From: Roseitalea sp. MMSF_3546
GTDB taxonomy: Bacteria > Pseudomonadota > Alphaproteobacteria > Rhizobiales > Rhizobiaceae
Direction: 5' to 3'
Assembly (NCBI RefSeq): GCF_030732865.1
Contig: NZ_JASHKB010000007.1
Location: forward strand, 1 to 64,000
Length of the DNA: 64,000 nucleotides
The notes under the pieces were generated by a model, which saw only the letters and a program-made list of their open reading frames with translations, made no database searches and was not told where the DNA came from. The position numbers were made by a program, and so were the translations under genes. Below are positions 47,292 to 56,280 of this stretch, in pieces. Position 1 is the first letter of the stretch. The number at the start of each line of letters is the position of its first letter.

Positions 47292-48164
47292 ATGACGCCC
47301 CATGCCAAAGGTCTGCTGATCACCGCCATTGGCGGTGTGGCGCTCAGTTTCGACGTCCCGCTGATCAAGCTGGGCGGCGGCGATGCGTTTTCGGTGCTGA
47401 TCGTGCGCTGCGTGGGCGCGCTGGTCGCCGGCCTTTCCATCTGGGCCATCGTGCGCGCCGTCACCGGTCGGCCGTTCACGCTGCTGCCGCTGCCCGACGG
47501 CATTCCGGTGGCGATCATCTACGGCTTCACGGTCACCTTCTTCGTTGTCGCGGTGCAATACACCAGTGCGGCGAACGTCGTCTTCATCGTCGCCTTCACT
47601 CCGATGCTCGCCGCGCTGATCGGCTGGCTGTGGCTCGGCGAAACGCCCACGGTCGCCACGCGGATCACCATGGCCGTGATGATCGCGGCTGTGGGCATCA
47701 TCGTCTCGGACGGGCTGGACGCCGGCAACACCTTCGGCGATCTGTGCGCGCTGATGGCGGCGATCTGCATCGCCCTGGCCATCACCCTGTCGCGCCGCAG
47801 CGGCAAGCATATGGGCTTTGCGCCGATCGTCGGCGGTATCGTGCCGATCATCATCGCCAGCATCGTGCTCGCCTGGAACCAGCAGCCGGTGATGCTGGAT
47901 GCGCCCATCTTCATCATCATCAACGGAATGGTGATGCTGCCGGTCGCCTATTGGTGCCTGGCGACAGGGCCGCGATATCTTTCGGCGCCCGAGGTCGGCA
48001 TGTTCTATCTGCTGGAGACCGTGCTCGCGCCGATCTGGGTCTGGATCATCCTGGCCGAAACGCCGACGCCGCGCGTGCTGGTCGGCGGCACCATCCTCAT
48101 CGGCGCACTGGCCGTCCACTCGCTGTGGCAACTTCGCGCGAAGCGGCTCGCAGTGGCGCGGTGA
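47292..48164 (+). CDS. EamA/DMT-family transporter
   Basis: The 290-residue membrane protein has ten predicted helices in two EamA repeats (first ending AAVGIIVSDGL; second from LCALMAAICIALAITL to VLVGGTILIGALAVHSLW). The PMLAALIGWLWLGETPT and LAPIWVWIILAETPTPRVL segments are typical. Substrate unknown. It is convergent with the flavin reductase gene and overlaps its end by 68 bp. Confidence 0.9.
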   Translation: MTPHAKGLLITAIGGVALSFDVPLIKLGGGDAFSVLIVRCVGALVAGLSIWAIVRAVTGRPFTLLPLPDGIPVAIIYGFTVTFFVVAVQYTSAANVVFIVAFTPMLAALIGWLWLGETPTVATRITMAVMIAAVGIIVSDGLDAGNTFGDLCALMAAICIALAITLSRRSGKHMGFAPIVGGIVPIIIASIVLAWNQQPVMLDAPIFIIINGMVMLPVAYWCLATGPRYLSAPEVGMFYLLETVLAPIWVWIILAETPTPRVLVGGTILIGALAVHSLWQLRAKRLAVAR

Positions 48165-48648
48165 AGCCGCCATGGACATAAACGAGCGGTTCGCCGGCGC
48201 CGGCCGCAAAGGCGATGACACGGCCGATCAGCACATCATGATCGCCGGCCCCGACCACCTGCTCGAGCGTGCAATCGAACCAGGATACCGCGTCGTCGAG
48301 CCGTACCCGGCCCGTCGGCAGGCGCGTGGTGCCCACACCGTCGAACCGCTCGGTGGGGGCGCCGTGCGTGAAACGCTCGGCAAGTGCCTGCTGATGGCTG
48401 CCCAGCACGCTGACCGTGTAGCCCGACGAGCCTGTAAAGGCGGCGCGGCTGGCGCTCTGCTTGCGCACCGACCACAGGACAAGCGGCGGGTCGAGCGAAA
48501 CGGTGTTGAAGGAATTGCAGGTCATGCCGTAATCGGCGCCGCCATGGCTTGTGGCGACGATCGTCACGCCCGTGGCGAAACCGCCCATGGCGCGCTTGAG
48601 TTCGGCCATGCGGATCGCGTCGAGGTTCAGATGGGCGTCGGCATTCAT
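48097..48648 (-). CDS. Flavin reductase (FMN-binding, HpaC/RutF-like)
   Basis: The 183-residue split-barrel flavoprotein has RAMGGFATGVTIVATSHGGADYGMTCNSFNTVSLDPPLVLWSV and ends with VYVHGGFTAPL. It reduces FMN/FAD with NAD(P)H and hands the reduced flavin to a partner. The partner is most likely the LLM monooxygenase two genes upstream, since all three lie on one strand (14-bp gap to the aldo/keto reductase). Its 3' end overlaps the convergent EamA gene by 68 bp. Confidence 0.9.
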   Translation of the reverse strand: MNADAHLNLDAIRMAELKRAMGGFATGVTIVATSHGGADYGMTCNSFNTVSLDPPLVLWSVRKQSASRAAFTGSSGYTVSVLGSHQQALAERFTHGAPTERFDGVGTTRLPTGRVRLDDAVSWFDCTLEQVVGAGDHDVLIGRVIAFAAGAGEPLVYVHGGFTAPLRAASREVATASGRPVRR

Positions 48649-48662
48649 GTCAGGGTTTTCCT

Positions 48663-49568
48663 TCAAGGGACTTCGTCGCCTTCGGCCAGTGACCACAATT
48701 CGAACCATGTCTGTCGGTCGAGCGTGACTTTCAAGGCGTCGGCGATGCGTTCGATGCGTTTGAGCGAATTGGTGCCCACGACCGGAACGATGCGGGCCGG
48801 GTGCGCCAGCAGCCAGGCGACCGCGACCGCCTCGGCGCTGACGCCCTGATCGGCGGCGATCTCGGTCAGGCGCGGCATGACGCGCTTGCCGACCTGGTCG
48901 CCGGGATAGAACATCGATCCGCCGGCCAGCGGCGACCAGGCCATGGGCGGGGCGCCATCGCGCTGGGCGCGGGCGATCTGGCCGTTGGTGAAGGCGGCCT
49001 TGTTGACCAGATTGATCTCGATCTGGTTGGTCAGGATCGGATGGGTCATCGCCGACTGCAGAAGGTCGATGTCCCAGGGCATGAAATTGGACACGCCGAT
49101 CCCGCGGACCTTGCCCTCGTCGACCAGCGCGTCGAGCGCCGCGCCCGTTTCATGATGGTCCAGGAACGGGTCTGGCCGGTGGATGAGCAGCAGATCGATG
49201 ACGTCAAAGCCCAGTTGCCCCAGCGCCACCTCGACCGAATTGCGGATATGCGCCGCGGAGGTGTCGTAGTGCTTGACGCGCCGGCGCGGAAACTTGTCCG
49301 ACATCGCCATGATGCCGCATTTGGTGACGATCTGCATCGTGTCGCGCAGGTCGGGGCGGTTGCGCAGCGCACGGCCGAACAGCGCCTCGCATTCGTAGTC
49401 GCCATAGATGTCGGCGTGGTCGAAGGTGGTGATGCCCTGTGCCAGGCACAGCTCGATCTTTTCGAGCACATGGTCGGGGGTGGTGTCGTGATCGTCGCTC
49501 AGCCTCCAGGCGCCGTAGACGATACGGCTCATGGGTGGCACGCCGTGGCCGAATTCGATCGTTTCCAT
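48663..49568 (-). CDS. Aldo/keto reductase (YdhF-like)
   Basis: The 301-residue (alpha/beta)8 NADPH-dependent oxidoreductase carries the catalytic Tyr in DHADIYGDYECEALFG, Lys in IVTKCGI and His in LLIHRPDP. The cofactor site is near VPVVGTNSLKRI. It probably reduces a carbonyl product. Its ATG overlaps the stop of the LLM gene (TGATG), so the two are translationally coupled. This suggests it processes the aldehyde or ketone made by the monooxygenase. Confidence 0.92.
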   Translation of the reverse strand: METIEFGHGVPPMSRIVYGAWRLSDDHDTTPDHVLEKIELCLAQGITTFDHADIYGDYECEALFGRALRNRPDLRDTMQIVTKCGIMAMSDKFPRRRVKHYDTSAAHIRNSVEVALGQLGFDVIDLLLIHRPDPFLDHHETGAALDALVDEGKVRGIGVSNFMPWDIDLLQSAMTHPILTNQIEINLVNKAAFTNGQIARAQRDGAPPMAWSPLAGGSMFYPGDQVGKRVMPRLTEIAADQGVSAEAVAVAWLLAHPARIVPVVGTNSLKRIERIADALKVTLDRQTWFELWSLAEGDEVP

Positions 49569-50725
49569 CAGACCCGTTCTCCCACGCCCAGCGGCGTTGC
49601 CGGCACCGATTCAGGCACCCTCCCGTAAACATGGGGCAGCGAGCAGGTCTTCAACTGCGGCAAAACCTTCCGCCCGAAGATCTCGCACTCCTGCCGGCTC
49701 GGATAACCGGAGAATATGAAGGCGCGAATGCCCATCTTCCGGTAGCGGTCGATCTTTTCAAGCACCTGCTCGACCGAGCCGACCAGCGCGGCACCGCAGC
49801 CCGAGCGCGCACGGCCGATACCGGTCCACAGATTGGGCTCGACATAACCCTCCTCGTCGGCGGTGTTGCGGCTTGCGGTCTGCAGCGACACGCCATAGCT
49901 CCTGGCATCCTGCGCGCGGTTCCTGATTTGCTCACCCGTCGCGTCATCGAGTCTTGAGACCAGATCGCGGGCATATTCGCGCGCTTCGGCCTCGGTATCG
50001 CGCACGATCATGTGAAGCCGCAATCCGTAGTCGAGCACGCGACCGTGCGCCTCGGCGCGCGCATGCACGGTTCTCATGCGTTCGGCGAGCAGTTCCTCGG
50101 GTTCGGGCCACATCAGATAGACCTCGCAATGCCGGCCGCAAAGCTCGAGGGCGGCGGGCGAGTAGCCGCCGAAATAAAGAAGCGGGCCGCCGTTTTGCTG
50201 ATAGGGTCGGACCGGATCGGTGCTCAGCCCCTTCAGGCGATAGATCTCGCCCTCATAGTCGATCGTCTCGCGCGTGAAGGCCTGGCGCAGGATCTCCACC
50301 ACCTCGGTCGAGCGGCGATAGCGCAATTCGCTGGATGCGTCTTCACCGGGCTGGTTCGAGGAGATGATGTTGAGCGTCAGCCGCCCCTTCATCACGTGGT
50401 CGACCGTGGCGATGGCACGGGCAAGCATGGCCGGATGCACCTCGCCGCAGCGGATCGCCGCCAGAAGGTTGATGTCCTCGGTCAACGGCGCCATGGCCGA
50501 AACGAAACTCCAGGTGTCCTGCCCGACCATGTAGGAAGAAGGGCAGAGCACGTTGCGATAGCCGAGCTGCTCGGCCAGTTTGACGATCGCGCTCGCGTGA
50601 TCGAAGGACGAGCGCAGACTGCCGTCGGGCACGCCCAGATAACGGTAGTCATCCGAGCAGATCGGCGCGAACCAGGCGATTTCGGCGGCATCGAGATCGG
50701 CATGTTTGACCGGGACGACGGTCAT
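49568..50725 (-). CDS. FMN-dependent monooxygenase, LLM class (SsuD-like)
   Basis: The 385-residue TIM-barrel enzyme resembles alkanesulfonate monooxygenase SsuD: QDTWSFVSAMAPLTEDINLLAAIR, RLTLNIISSNQPGEDAS, YSPAALELCGRHCEVYLMWPEP, LRLHMIVRDTEAEA and PNLWTGIGRARSGCGAALVGSVEQVLEKI. Such enzymes oxidise sulfonates or related compounds with FMNH2 from a separate reductase. The real substrate is not clear, as SsuD-like enzymes also act on other molecules. It heads the operon and is divergent from a GntR regulator. AAGGA precedes the ATG. Confidence 0.9.
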   Translation of the reverse strand: MTVVPVKHADLDAAEIAWFAPICSDDYRYLGVPDGSLRSSFDHASAIVKLAEQLGYRNVLCPSSYMVGQDTWSFVSAMAPLTEDINLLAAIRCGEVHPAMLARAIATVDHVMKGRLTLNIISSNQPGEDASSELRYRRSTEVVEILRQAFTRETIDYEGEIYRLKGLSTDPVRPYQQNGGPLLYFGGYSPAALELCGRHCEVYLMWPEPEELLAERMRTVHARAEAHGRVLDYGLRLHMIVRDTEAEAREYARDLVSRLDDATGEQIRNRAQDARSYGVSLQTASRNTADEEGYVEPNLWTGIGRARSGCGAALVGSVEQVLEKIDRYRKMGIRAFIFSGYPSRQECEIFGRKVLPQLKTCSLPHVYGRVPESVPATPLGVGERV

Positions 50726-50763
50726 GGCTGTGTTCCTTGCAGATTGACACGGTTGTCGCCGTT

Positions 50764-50792
50764 TACGTAGCACTCCGGCTGACGTGCATCAA
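50764..50792 (-). promoter_or_regulatory. Candidate promoter of the monooxygenase operon
   Basis: Read on the minus strand: TTGATG (50792-50787), 17 bases, TACGTA (50769-50764). It lies 39 bp upstream of the LLM gene start and overlaps the divergent regulator's upstream region, where a GntR dimer could bind. No clear operator palindrome was found. Confidence 0.45.
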
Positions 50793-50798
50793 TAATGA

Positions 50799-51578
50799 AT
50801 GAATTTGGGCATGACAGCCATGTCGCGGCCCGCTATCGTCGGCCAAAAAGGACCGGCCGTGCGGGGAAGAGCGCGCAGGGGCGGCGCGCTGCCGCTCTAC
50901 CTACAGATCTCCGAACTCCTGACGCGCGAGATCGCCGCCGGGCTGTGGCCGGACGGCGCACGCCTTCCCACCGAGGCCGATCTCGCCAGCCAGCTCGGCG
51001 TTGCCGTGGGCACGCTGCGCAAGGCGCTGTCGGTGCTCGAAACGCGCGGGCTGGTGGTGCGCGTGCAGGGCTCGGGCACCTATGTGCGCGGACGCATCAA
51101 GTCGGGCTCGATCTACGAACTGTTTCACCTCGAGTTGCGCAACGGCGCCGGCCTGCCGACAGCGCAGATCCTGTCGCTCGATCTGATGGCCCATCCCGGC
51201 TACGCCCCGCCCTTCGGCGAAGGGTCCTCACAGCAGGCCTGGCGCGTCCGGCGGCTGCGAAGACTGGGCGGCGTGCCCGCCGCGCTCGAGGAAATCTGGT
51301 TCGATGCGCGCCACGCCCCGCGCTTGCAGGTCGAATCGATCGCCGAATCCATGCATCTGTTCTACAAGGAAAAACTCGGCTTCTGGATCACCCGGGTCGA
51401 GGATCGGATCACGATGGCGCCCTGCCCCGATTTCGGCCCGCCCGGCACGCCGTTCATTGCCGGTGCGCCGCTTGGCCGCGTCACGCGCATTTCCTGGAGC
51501 AATGCCAATACGATCGAGGAATACTCGCAGAACTGGTACGATCCGGCGACGGTGGACTATGTGGCGCGCTGGCAGTGA
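50799..51578 (+). CDS. GntR-family regulator, UTRA/HutC subfamily
   Basis: The 259-residue protein has an N-terminal GntR winged helix (LPLYLQISELLTREIAAGLWPDGARLPTEADLASQLGVAVGTLRKALSVLETRGLVVRVQGSGTYV) and a C-terminal UTRA ligand-binding domain (VPAALEEIWFDARHAP … FYKEKLGFWITRVED). It probably senses a small catabolite and controls the divergent LLM-AKR-flavin reductase operon. The start is uncertain among ATGs at 50799, 50811 and 50820. Confidence 0.9.
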   Translation: MNLGMTAMSRPAIVGQKGPAVRGRARRGGALPLYLQISELLTREIAAGLWPDGARLPTEADLASQLGVAVGTLRKALSVLETRGLVVRVQGSGTYVRGRIKSGSIYELFHLELRNGAGLPTAQILSLDLMAHPGYAPPFGEGSSQQAWRVRRLRRLGGVPAALEEIWFDARHAPRLQVESIAESMHLFYKEKLGFWITRVEDRITMAPCPDFGPPGTPFIAGAPLGRVTRISWSNANTIEEYSQNWYDPATVDYVARWQ

Positions 51579-51592
51579 CAGGCTTGCCGAAC

Positions 51593-51611
51593 CGTATATG
51601 CAAACGTATAT
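51593..51611. promoter_or_regulatory. Twin CGTATAT repeats before the BrnT-like gene
   Basis: CGTATAT occurs at 51593-51599 and 51605-51611, 12 bp apart; the second is part of the palindrome GTATATAC. It lies 18-36 bp before the toxin start and is AT-rich in a GC-rich region, suiting a promoter and antitoxin operator. Confidence 0.45.
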
Positions 51612-51628
51612 ACAGACGCTGATGCCCC

Positions 51629-51925
51629 ATGCTGTTTGACGGGTTCGACTGGGACGCGGGCAACTCGCCCAAATGCGGCAAGCATGGCGTTTCGCGTGCA
51701 GAGATCGAGTTCGTACTTTCGAACGAGCCTGATGTCCTGCCCGATCGGGCCGCCGCAGAGCCAGAGATACGTTTCAATGCTGTCGGGGCGAACCGGGAAG
51801 GTCGCCATGTCTTCATCGTGTTCAACTTCCGGCTGCGGAAGGGAGCCAGATTGCTCCGACCGATCAGTGCCCGCTACATGCATCGAAAGGAAGTTGCACG
51901 CTATGAGCGACGACGAACCAGCTAA
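51629..51925 (+). CDS. brnT: BrnT-family toxin (putative)
   Basis: The 98-residue protein matches the BrnT family: LFDGFDWDAGNSPKCGKHGVSRAEIEFVLSNEP, then REGRHVFIVFNFR and ISARYMHRKEVARYE. BrnT is a RelE-fold ribonuclease toxin. The toxin precedes its antitoxin, as usual for brnTA, and overlaps it by 23 bp. Confidence 0.85.
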   Translation: MLFDGFDWDAGNSPKCGKHGVSRAEIEFVLSNEPDVLPDRAAAEPEIRFNAVGANREGRHVFIVFNFRLRKGARLLRPISARYMHRKEVARYERRRTS

Positions 51926-52181
51926 ACTCAAGCCCTTTCCGCGCTTTGAGACGGATGAGGAGGCCGAACGCTTCGTCGACGAGGCCGATCTGAGCGAGTA
52001 TGATTTCTCGGGCTTCCGACCGGTGCGCTTCGAACTGCGCCGCAAGGACCGGCAGATCAGCATCCGCCTGCCCGAGGACATGCTCGCGGCCGTCAAGGAG
52101 CGGGCAAGGAAGCGCGATATCCCCTATCAGCGCTTCATCCGCGAGGCGATCGAGCGGGCGCTCGCCGAACCGACCCGCTGA
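51903..52181 (+). CDS. brnA: CopG/BrnA-type antitoxin
   Basis: The 92-residue protein has an N-terminal acidic toxin-binding part (PFPRFETDEEAERFVDEADLSEYDFS) and a ribbon-helix-helix DNA-binding C-terminus (ISIRLPEDMLAAVKERARKRDIPYQRFIREAIERAL). This matches the CopG antitoxin family found with BrnT toxins. It probably autorepresses the operon. The ATG at 51903 overlaps brnT. Confidence 0.85.
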   Translation: MSDDEPAKLKPFPRFETDEEAERFVDEADLSEYDFSGFRPVRFELRRKDRQISIRLPEDMLAAVKERARKRDIPYQRFIREAIERALAEPTR

Positions 52182-52196
52182 CGCTGGCGCGCCGGT

Positions 52197-53216
52197 TCAG
52201 CGCACCACGCGCTCGGCGAGCCATCTGCGCCAGCCTTCCTCGGTGCCGTTGAAGACGTTCAGATCGATCTTCGTTTTGACGCCCTTTCGCGCCGTGCCGG
52301 TGCCCGAATACTGCCAGAAGGCGAAGGCGCGGTCCGGATAGACGTCGCTCGGATGGGCGGCGACCGAACGCAGCCAGAAGGAATAGTCGGTCAGCCTGCC
52401 GCGCAGATTGTCGCGATAGAAGTCGGGCGTGGTGTAGATGATCGGCTTGACGCCGTAATGAGCCTCAAGGCGATCGAGGAAGACCTGCATCTTCTCGAGC
52501 ACGGTGGCGCGCGAGGGCTTTTTGGGGCAGGTACCCTTGTTGCCGTACCATTCGACGTCGAGCACCGGCGGCAGCGATCCCTTCTCCCTTGGCACATGGC
52601 GGATGAACCAGTCGGCCTGCTCGGAGGCGGCCCGGCACCAGTAGAAGAAATGGTAGGCGCCGCGCGGGATGCCCGCTTTACGCGCCTGGTCCCAATTGCG
52701 CTTGAACAGCCGGTCGACATGCTTGCCGCCCTCGGTCGCCTTGATGAAGGCGAAGTTGGCGCCCTGGGTGCGCAGCGCCTTCCAGTCGATCTCCTGCTGC
52801 CAGTGCGAAACATCGACGCCATGCACCTCGAAGGGATGCGGCGAACGGGCGCCGAAATCGACCGGCTCGGCATCGCCGAATCGCGGCGGGTAGATGCGCC
52901 CGACCGAAAGCGCGGGGTTTTCAGGGCGCGCCAGCGCCACCTCGATGGGTGCGGGCACGGGCGCGGCCTTCGTGTCGGCCGCCTTGCCGGACGCCTTGCC
53001 TTTCGGCGCGTCGAGCGGCGGCGGAAAGTCCTGCCGGGTTTCGGCGATCAGCGCCGCGACGCCGCCAATTGGCGCGGCGGGATCGGTAACCGGCGCGGCG
53101 GGCGCGGCCTCGGTCGCGGCCGTCGTCAGGGCGTCGACGCGCGAGGAGGACGTGCAGCCGGCAAGGCCGGCGGAGGTCACCGCGAAAAGGCCGACGGCGA
53201 GCAGAAGCGAACGCAT
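52197..53216 (-). CDS. GH25-family muramidase-like lipoprotein
   Basis: The 339-residue protein has a lipoprotein signal (lipobox LAGC), a Pro/Ala-rich linker and a C-terminal glycoside hydrolase 25 domain. Catalytic-region motifs are VHGVDVSHWQQEIDW, FIKATEGG and PVLDVEWYG; SGTGTARKG…DLNVFNGT is near the end. It probably hydrolyses peptidoglycan at the cell surface. Two GTTAACGG sequences (53271, 53309) lie upstream. Confidence 0.92.
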   Translation of the reverse strand: MRSLLLAVGLFAVTSAGLAGCTSSSRVDALTTAATEAAPAAPVTDPAAPIGGVAALIAETRQDFPPPLDAPKGKASGKAADTKAAPVPAPIEVALARPENPALSVGRIYPPRFGDAEPVDFGARSPHPFEVHGVDVSHWQQEIDWKALRTQGANFAFIKATEGGKHVDRLFKRNWDQARKAGIPRGAYHFFYWCRAASEQADWFIRHVPREKGSLPPVLDVEWYGNKGTCPKKPSRATVLEKMQVFLDRLEAHYGVKPIIYTTPDFYRDNLRGRLTDYSFWLRSVAAHPSDVYPDRAFAFWQYSGTGTARKGVKTKIDLNVFNGTEEGWRRWLAERVVR

Positions 53217-53391
53217 GAACACCCACCACAAACACGAGGGGAGCCCATGACGGACCCCCGGCGGCAAAGCGTTAACGGTCAATTGCTGACAAAGGGAAAA
53301 TTGCGATGGTTAACGGCGCCCGGCGACGGCGAATTCCGCCGCGACGCGCGGTCGCAGGGCGGGGCCTTCCGCAAAGCCCCGGATTGCTACC

Positions 53392-55671
53392 TCAACCGAA
53401 CCGTCCCGAGCGGGGGAAGCCCTTGGGCACCATGCGCCCGGCGCCGGCGCGCACGCCGATCCATTCGGCCAGTTCCCCGCGCGATCGCGTGAAGGTGCGG
53501 CCCGAGGAATCCTGCCAGGACAGGCCCTCGGCCAGGGCGAACACCTTCACATCGCCAATGCCGCCATCCTTGTAGCGCTGCAGGCGCACGCCCTTGCCGC
53601 GGCTCATCTCCGGCACCTGTTCGAGCGGGAAAACCAGCAGCTTGCGGTTCTCGCCGACGACGGCGACATGATCGGGCGCCGCACGGCCCTCGCCCGCCTC
53701 GACATACCGGCACAGCCGCGCCTCGTCGGGCGCCTTGACGTTGACGACCTGCTTGCCCTTGCGCGTATTGGCGGCGACCTCGCTTTCGGCGACCACGAAG
53801 CCATTGCCGGCGGCCGAAGCGACCAGCAGCTTGCGCCCCGGCCTGTGCACGAAGGCGGTGACGATGTCGGCATCGTTGTCCATGTCGACCATCAGCCGGA
53901 TCGGCTCACCATGGCCGCGCCCGCCGGGCAGCCGGTCGACGCCGATGGTGTAGAACCTGCCGCTCGTCGACAGCACCAGGATCCTGTCGGTGGTAAAGGC
54001 CGGGAACGCCGTCCGCAGCGAATCGCCCTCCTTGAAGGCGAGGTTCGAATAGTCGGACAGGTGGCCCTTGAGCGCGCGCAGCCAGCCCTTTTCGGAGACG
54101 ACGACGGTCACCGGCTCCTTTTCGATCATCGCCTGCTGGACGACATCGAGATCGATCTCGCCGGCCTCGCCGAAATCGGTACGGCGGCGGCCCAGCGCGG
54201 TGTCCTTGCCGAACCTGTCGCGCACATTGCCGACCTCCCAGGCGACGGTCTTCCACTGCGCGTCCTCGGAGGCGAGCAGCGTTTCGATCTGGTCCTTTTC
54301 GGCGGTCAGTTCGTCGAATTCCTTGCGGATCTCGACTTCCTGAAGCTTGTTGAGGGCGCGCAGGCGCAGATTGAGGATCGCGTCGGCCTGTACCTCGGTC
54401 AGATCGAACGCGCGGATCAGCGCCTTCCTGGGCTCGTCCTCGAAGCGGACGATGCGGATCACCTCGTCGATGTTCAGATAGGCGATCAGGAAGCCCGAGA
54501 GCACCTCGAGCCGCTTTTCGATGTTGGCGAGCCGGTGCCGCGACCGGCGCAGCAGCACGTCGCGGCGATGGTCGAGCCATTCGCGCAGCACCTCGCGCAG
54601 GTTCATCACCCTTGGCACGATGCCGCCCGACAGCACGTTCATGTTCAGCGGCACGCGGGTCTCGAGGTCGGTCAGCTTGAACAGCGACTCCATCAGCACA
54701 TTGGGGTCGACCGCGCGCGATTTCGGCTCGAGCACGATCCGGATATCCTCGGCGCTCTCGTCGCGCACATCGTCCAGAAGCGGCAGCCGGCGGGCGATGA
54801 GAAGCTCGGCGATCTTCTCGATCAGCTTGGACTTCTGCACCTGATAGGGGATCTGGGTGACCACGATCCGGTAGCCGCCGCGGCCGGTCTCCTCCTTCTC
54901 CCAGCGCGCCCGCGTGCGAAAGCCGCCGCGGCCGCTGGCATAGGCCTCGACGATCTGGGCGCGCGGTTCGACGATGATGCCGCCGGTGGGCAGGTCGGGG
55001 CCGGGCACGAACTCGACCAGCTTCTCGATCGTCGCATTGGGATGCCTGATCAGATGCAGCGCCGCATCGCACAGTTCGGCGGCATTGTGCGGCGGGATGT
55101 TGGTCGCCATGCCCACGGCGATGCCGGCCGAGCCGTTGGCCAGAAGGTTGGGAAAGGCCCCCGGCAGGACGACGGGCTCTTCGTCCTCCTCGTTGTAATT
55201 GGGGCGGAAGTCGACCGCGTCCTCGCTGATGCCTTCCAGAAGCAGCGTGCCGACCTCGGTCATGCGCGCTTCGGTGTAGCGGTAGGCGGCGGCGTTGTCG
55301 CCGTCGATATTGCCGAAATTGCCCTGCCCGTCGACGAGCGGATAGCGGACCGAGAAGTCCTGCGCCAGGCGCACCAGCGCGTCATAGATCGCCTGGTCGC
55401 CATGGGGGTGGAAGTTCCCCATGACGTCGCCGACGATCTTGGCGCATTTGCGGTAGGCGGCATCCGGGTTCAGGCGCAGCAGACGCATGACATAGAGGAT
55501 ACGTCGATGCACCGGCTTGAGGCCGTCGCGCGCATCGGGCAGCGCCCGGTGCATGATGGTCGACAGCGCATAGGCCAGATAGCGCTCCTCGAGCGCCGAC
55601 TTCAGATCGACCGGCTCGATGCCGCCGCCCGCGCCATCGTCGCCGCCCGGTGGGATCACGGTCTTCGACAT
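53392..55671 (-). CDS. parC: DNA topoisomerase IV subunit A
   Basis: The 759-residue protein decatenates daughter chromosomes with ParE. The breakage-reunion domain has [17 protein letters not shown], the quinolone region [20 protein letters not shown] and catalytic Tyr in [10 protein letters not shown]. The C-terminal beta-propeller is shorter than in GyrA and lacks a clear GyrA box, supporting ParC. No strong ribosome site precedes the ATG. Confidence 0.96.
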   Translation of the reverse strand: MSKTVIPPGGDDGAGGGIEPVDLKSALEERYLAYALSTIMHRALPDARDGLKPVHRRILYVMRLLRLNPDAAYRKCAKIVGDVMGNFHPHGDQAIYDALVRLAQDFSVRYPLVDGQGNFGNIDGDNAAAYRYTEARMTEVGTLLLEGISEDAVDFRPNYNEEDEEPVVLPGAFPNLLANGSAGIAVGMATNIPPHNAAELCDAALHLIRHPNATIEKLVEFVPGPDLPTGGIIVEPRAQIVEAYASGRGGFRTRARWEKEETGRGGYRIVVTQIPYQVQKSKLIEKIAELLIARRLPLLDDVRDESAEDIRIVLEPKSRAVDPNVLMESLFKLTDLETRVPLNMNVLSGGIVPRVMNLREVLREWLDHRRDVLLRRSRHRLANIEKRLEVLSGFLIAYLNIDEVIRIVRFEDEPRKALIRAFDLTEVQADAILNLRLRALNKLQEVEIRKEFDELTAEKDQIETLLASEDAQWKTVAWEVGNVRDRFGKDTALGRRRTDFGEAGEIDLDVVQQAMIEKEPVTVVVSEKGWLRALKGHLSDYSNLAFKEGDSLRTAFPAFTTDRILVLSTSGRFYTIGVDRLPGGRGHGEPIRLMVDMDNDADIVTAFVHRPGRKLLVASAAGNGFVVAESEVAANTRKGKQVVNVKAPDEARLCRYVEAGEGRAAPDHVAVVGENRKLLVFPLEQVPEMSRGKGVRLQRYKDGGIGDVKVFALAEGLSWQDSSGRTFTRSRGELAEWIGVRAGAGRMVPKGFPRSGRFG

Positions 55672-55715
55672 GGCACTTGACTAGCCTGTTGGCCGATTCG
55701 CGGCAAGCGGCGCGG

Positions 55716-56150
55716 TCAGCGGCCCAGCATGCCGGCCAGGGCGCGGGCATCGGCGCTCTCGCCCCACCCCGTCGCCATGCGGTAGCCGTGCCGCGCATCG
55801 ACATGGGCGCCGTTGAAGCGGCCGAGCATCTGGCGCGGCACCTGGAAGACCAGATCGAACGCCGGCGCGCAATCGACGCGGCCGGAGCCGGACCGATCGG
55901 TTGCCCCCGCGCACCGGATCGCTCCATCGGTGCTGGCCATCTCGAAAACGGCCGTGCGGTTCATGCGGACCGCCATCTGCCCGGTCAGCACGACCAGCGC
56001 ACCGCCGTCGAAAACGACCACGGTGGCGATCGGCAGGGTGGCGATGGTCACCGGCGCGAAGGCGCCGGCCAGGCGCCCGGGCATGGCAGCGAGCAAGAGC
56101 GCGGCGAGCGCGGCAATACCGATGGATCGGGCACGAACTGTGCGGGCCAC
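55716..56150 (-). CDS. Secreted hypothetical protein
   Basis: The 144-residue protein starts from GTG 56150, chosen because GGGAGG precedes it; a GTG at 56183 has no such site. It has a signal peptide (SIGIAALAALLLAAMPGRLAGAFA). The mature part has two Cys (IRCAGATD, VDCAPAFD) and no recognised domain. It lies upstream of parC on the same strand, but the context gives no function. Confidence 0.7.
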   Translation of the reverse strand: MARTVRARSIGIAALAALLLAAMPGRLAGAFAPVTIATLPIATVVVFDGGALVVLTGQMAVRMNRTAVFEMASTDGAIRCAGATDRSGSGRVDCAPAFDLVFQVPRQMLGRFNGAHVDARHGYRMATGWGESADARALAGMLGR

Positions 56151-56280
56151 GGCGGCCTCCCGGCGTGTCGCAGATGCGGGCACCCCATAGGTGCCGGCGA
56201 CCGGACGCGCAACCGTGCGGCGCCGTTAGACAAGACCGGCGCGCTCTGCTTGAATGCGAGCGCTTGTCGGGGAGACCTTC

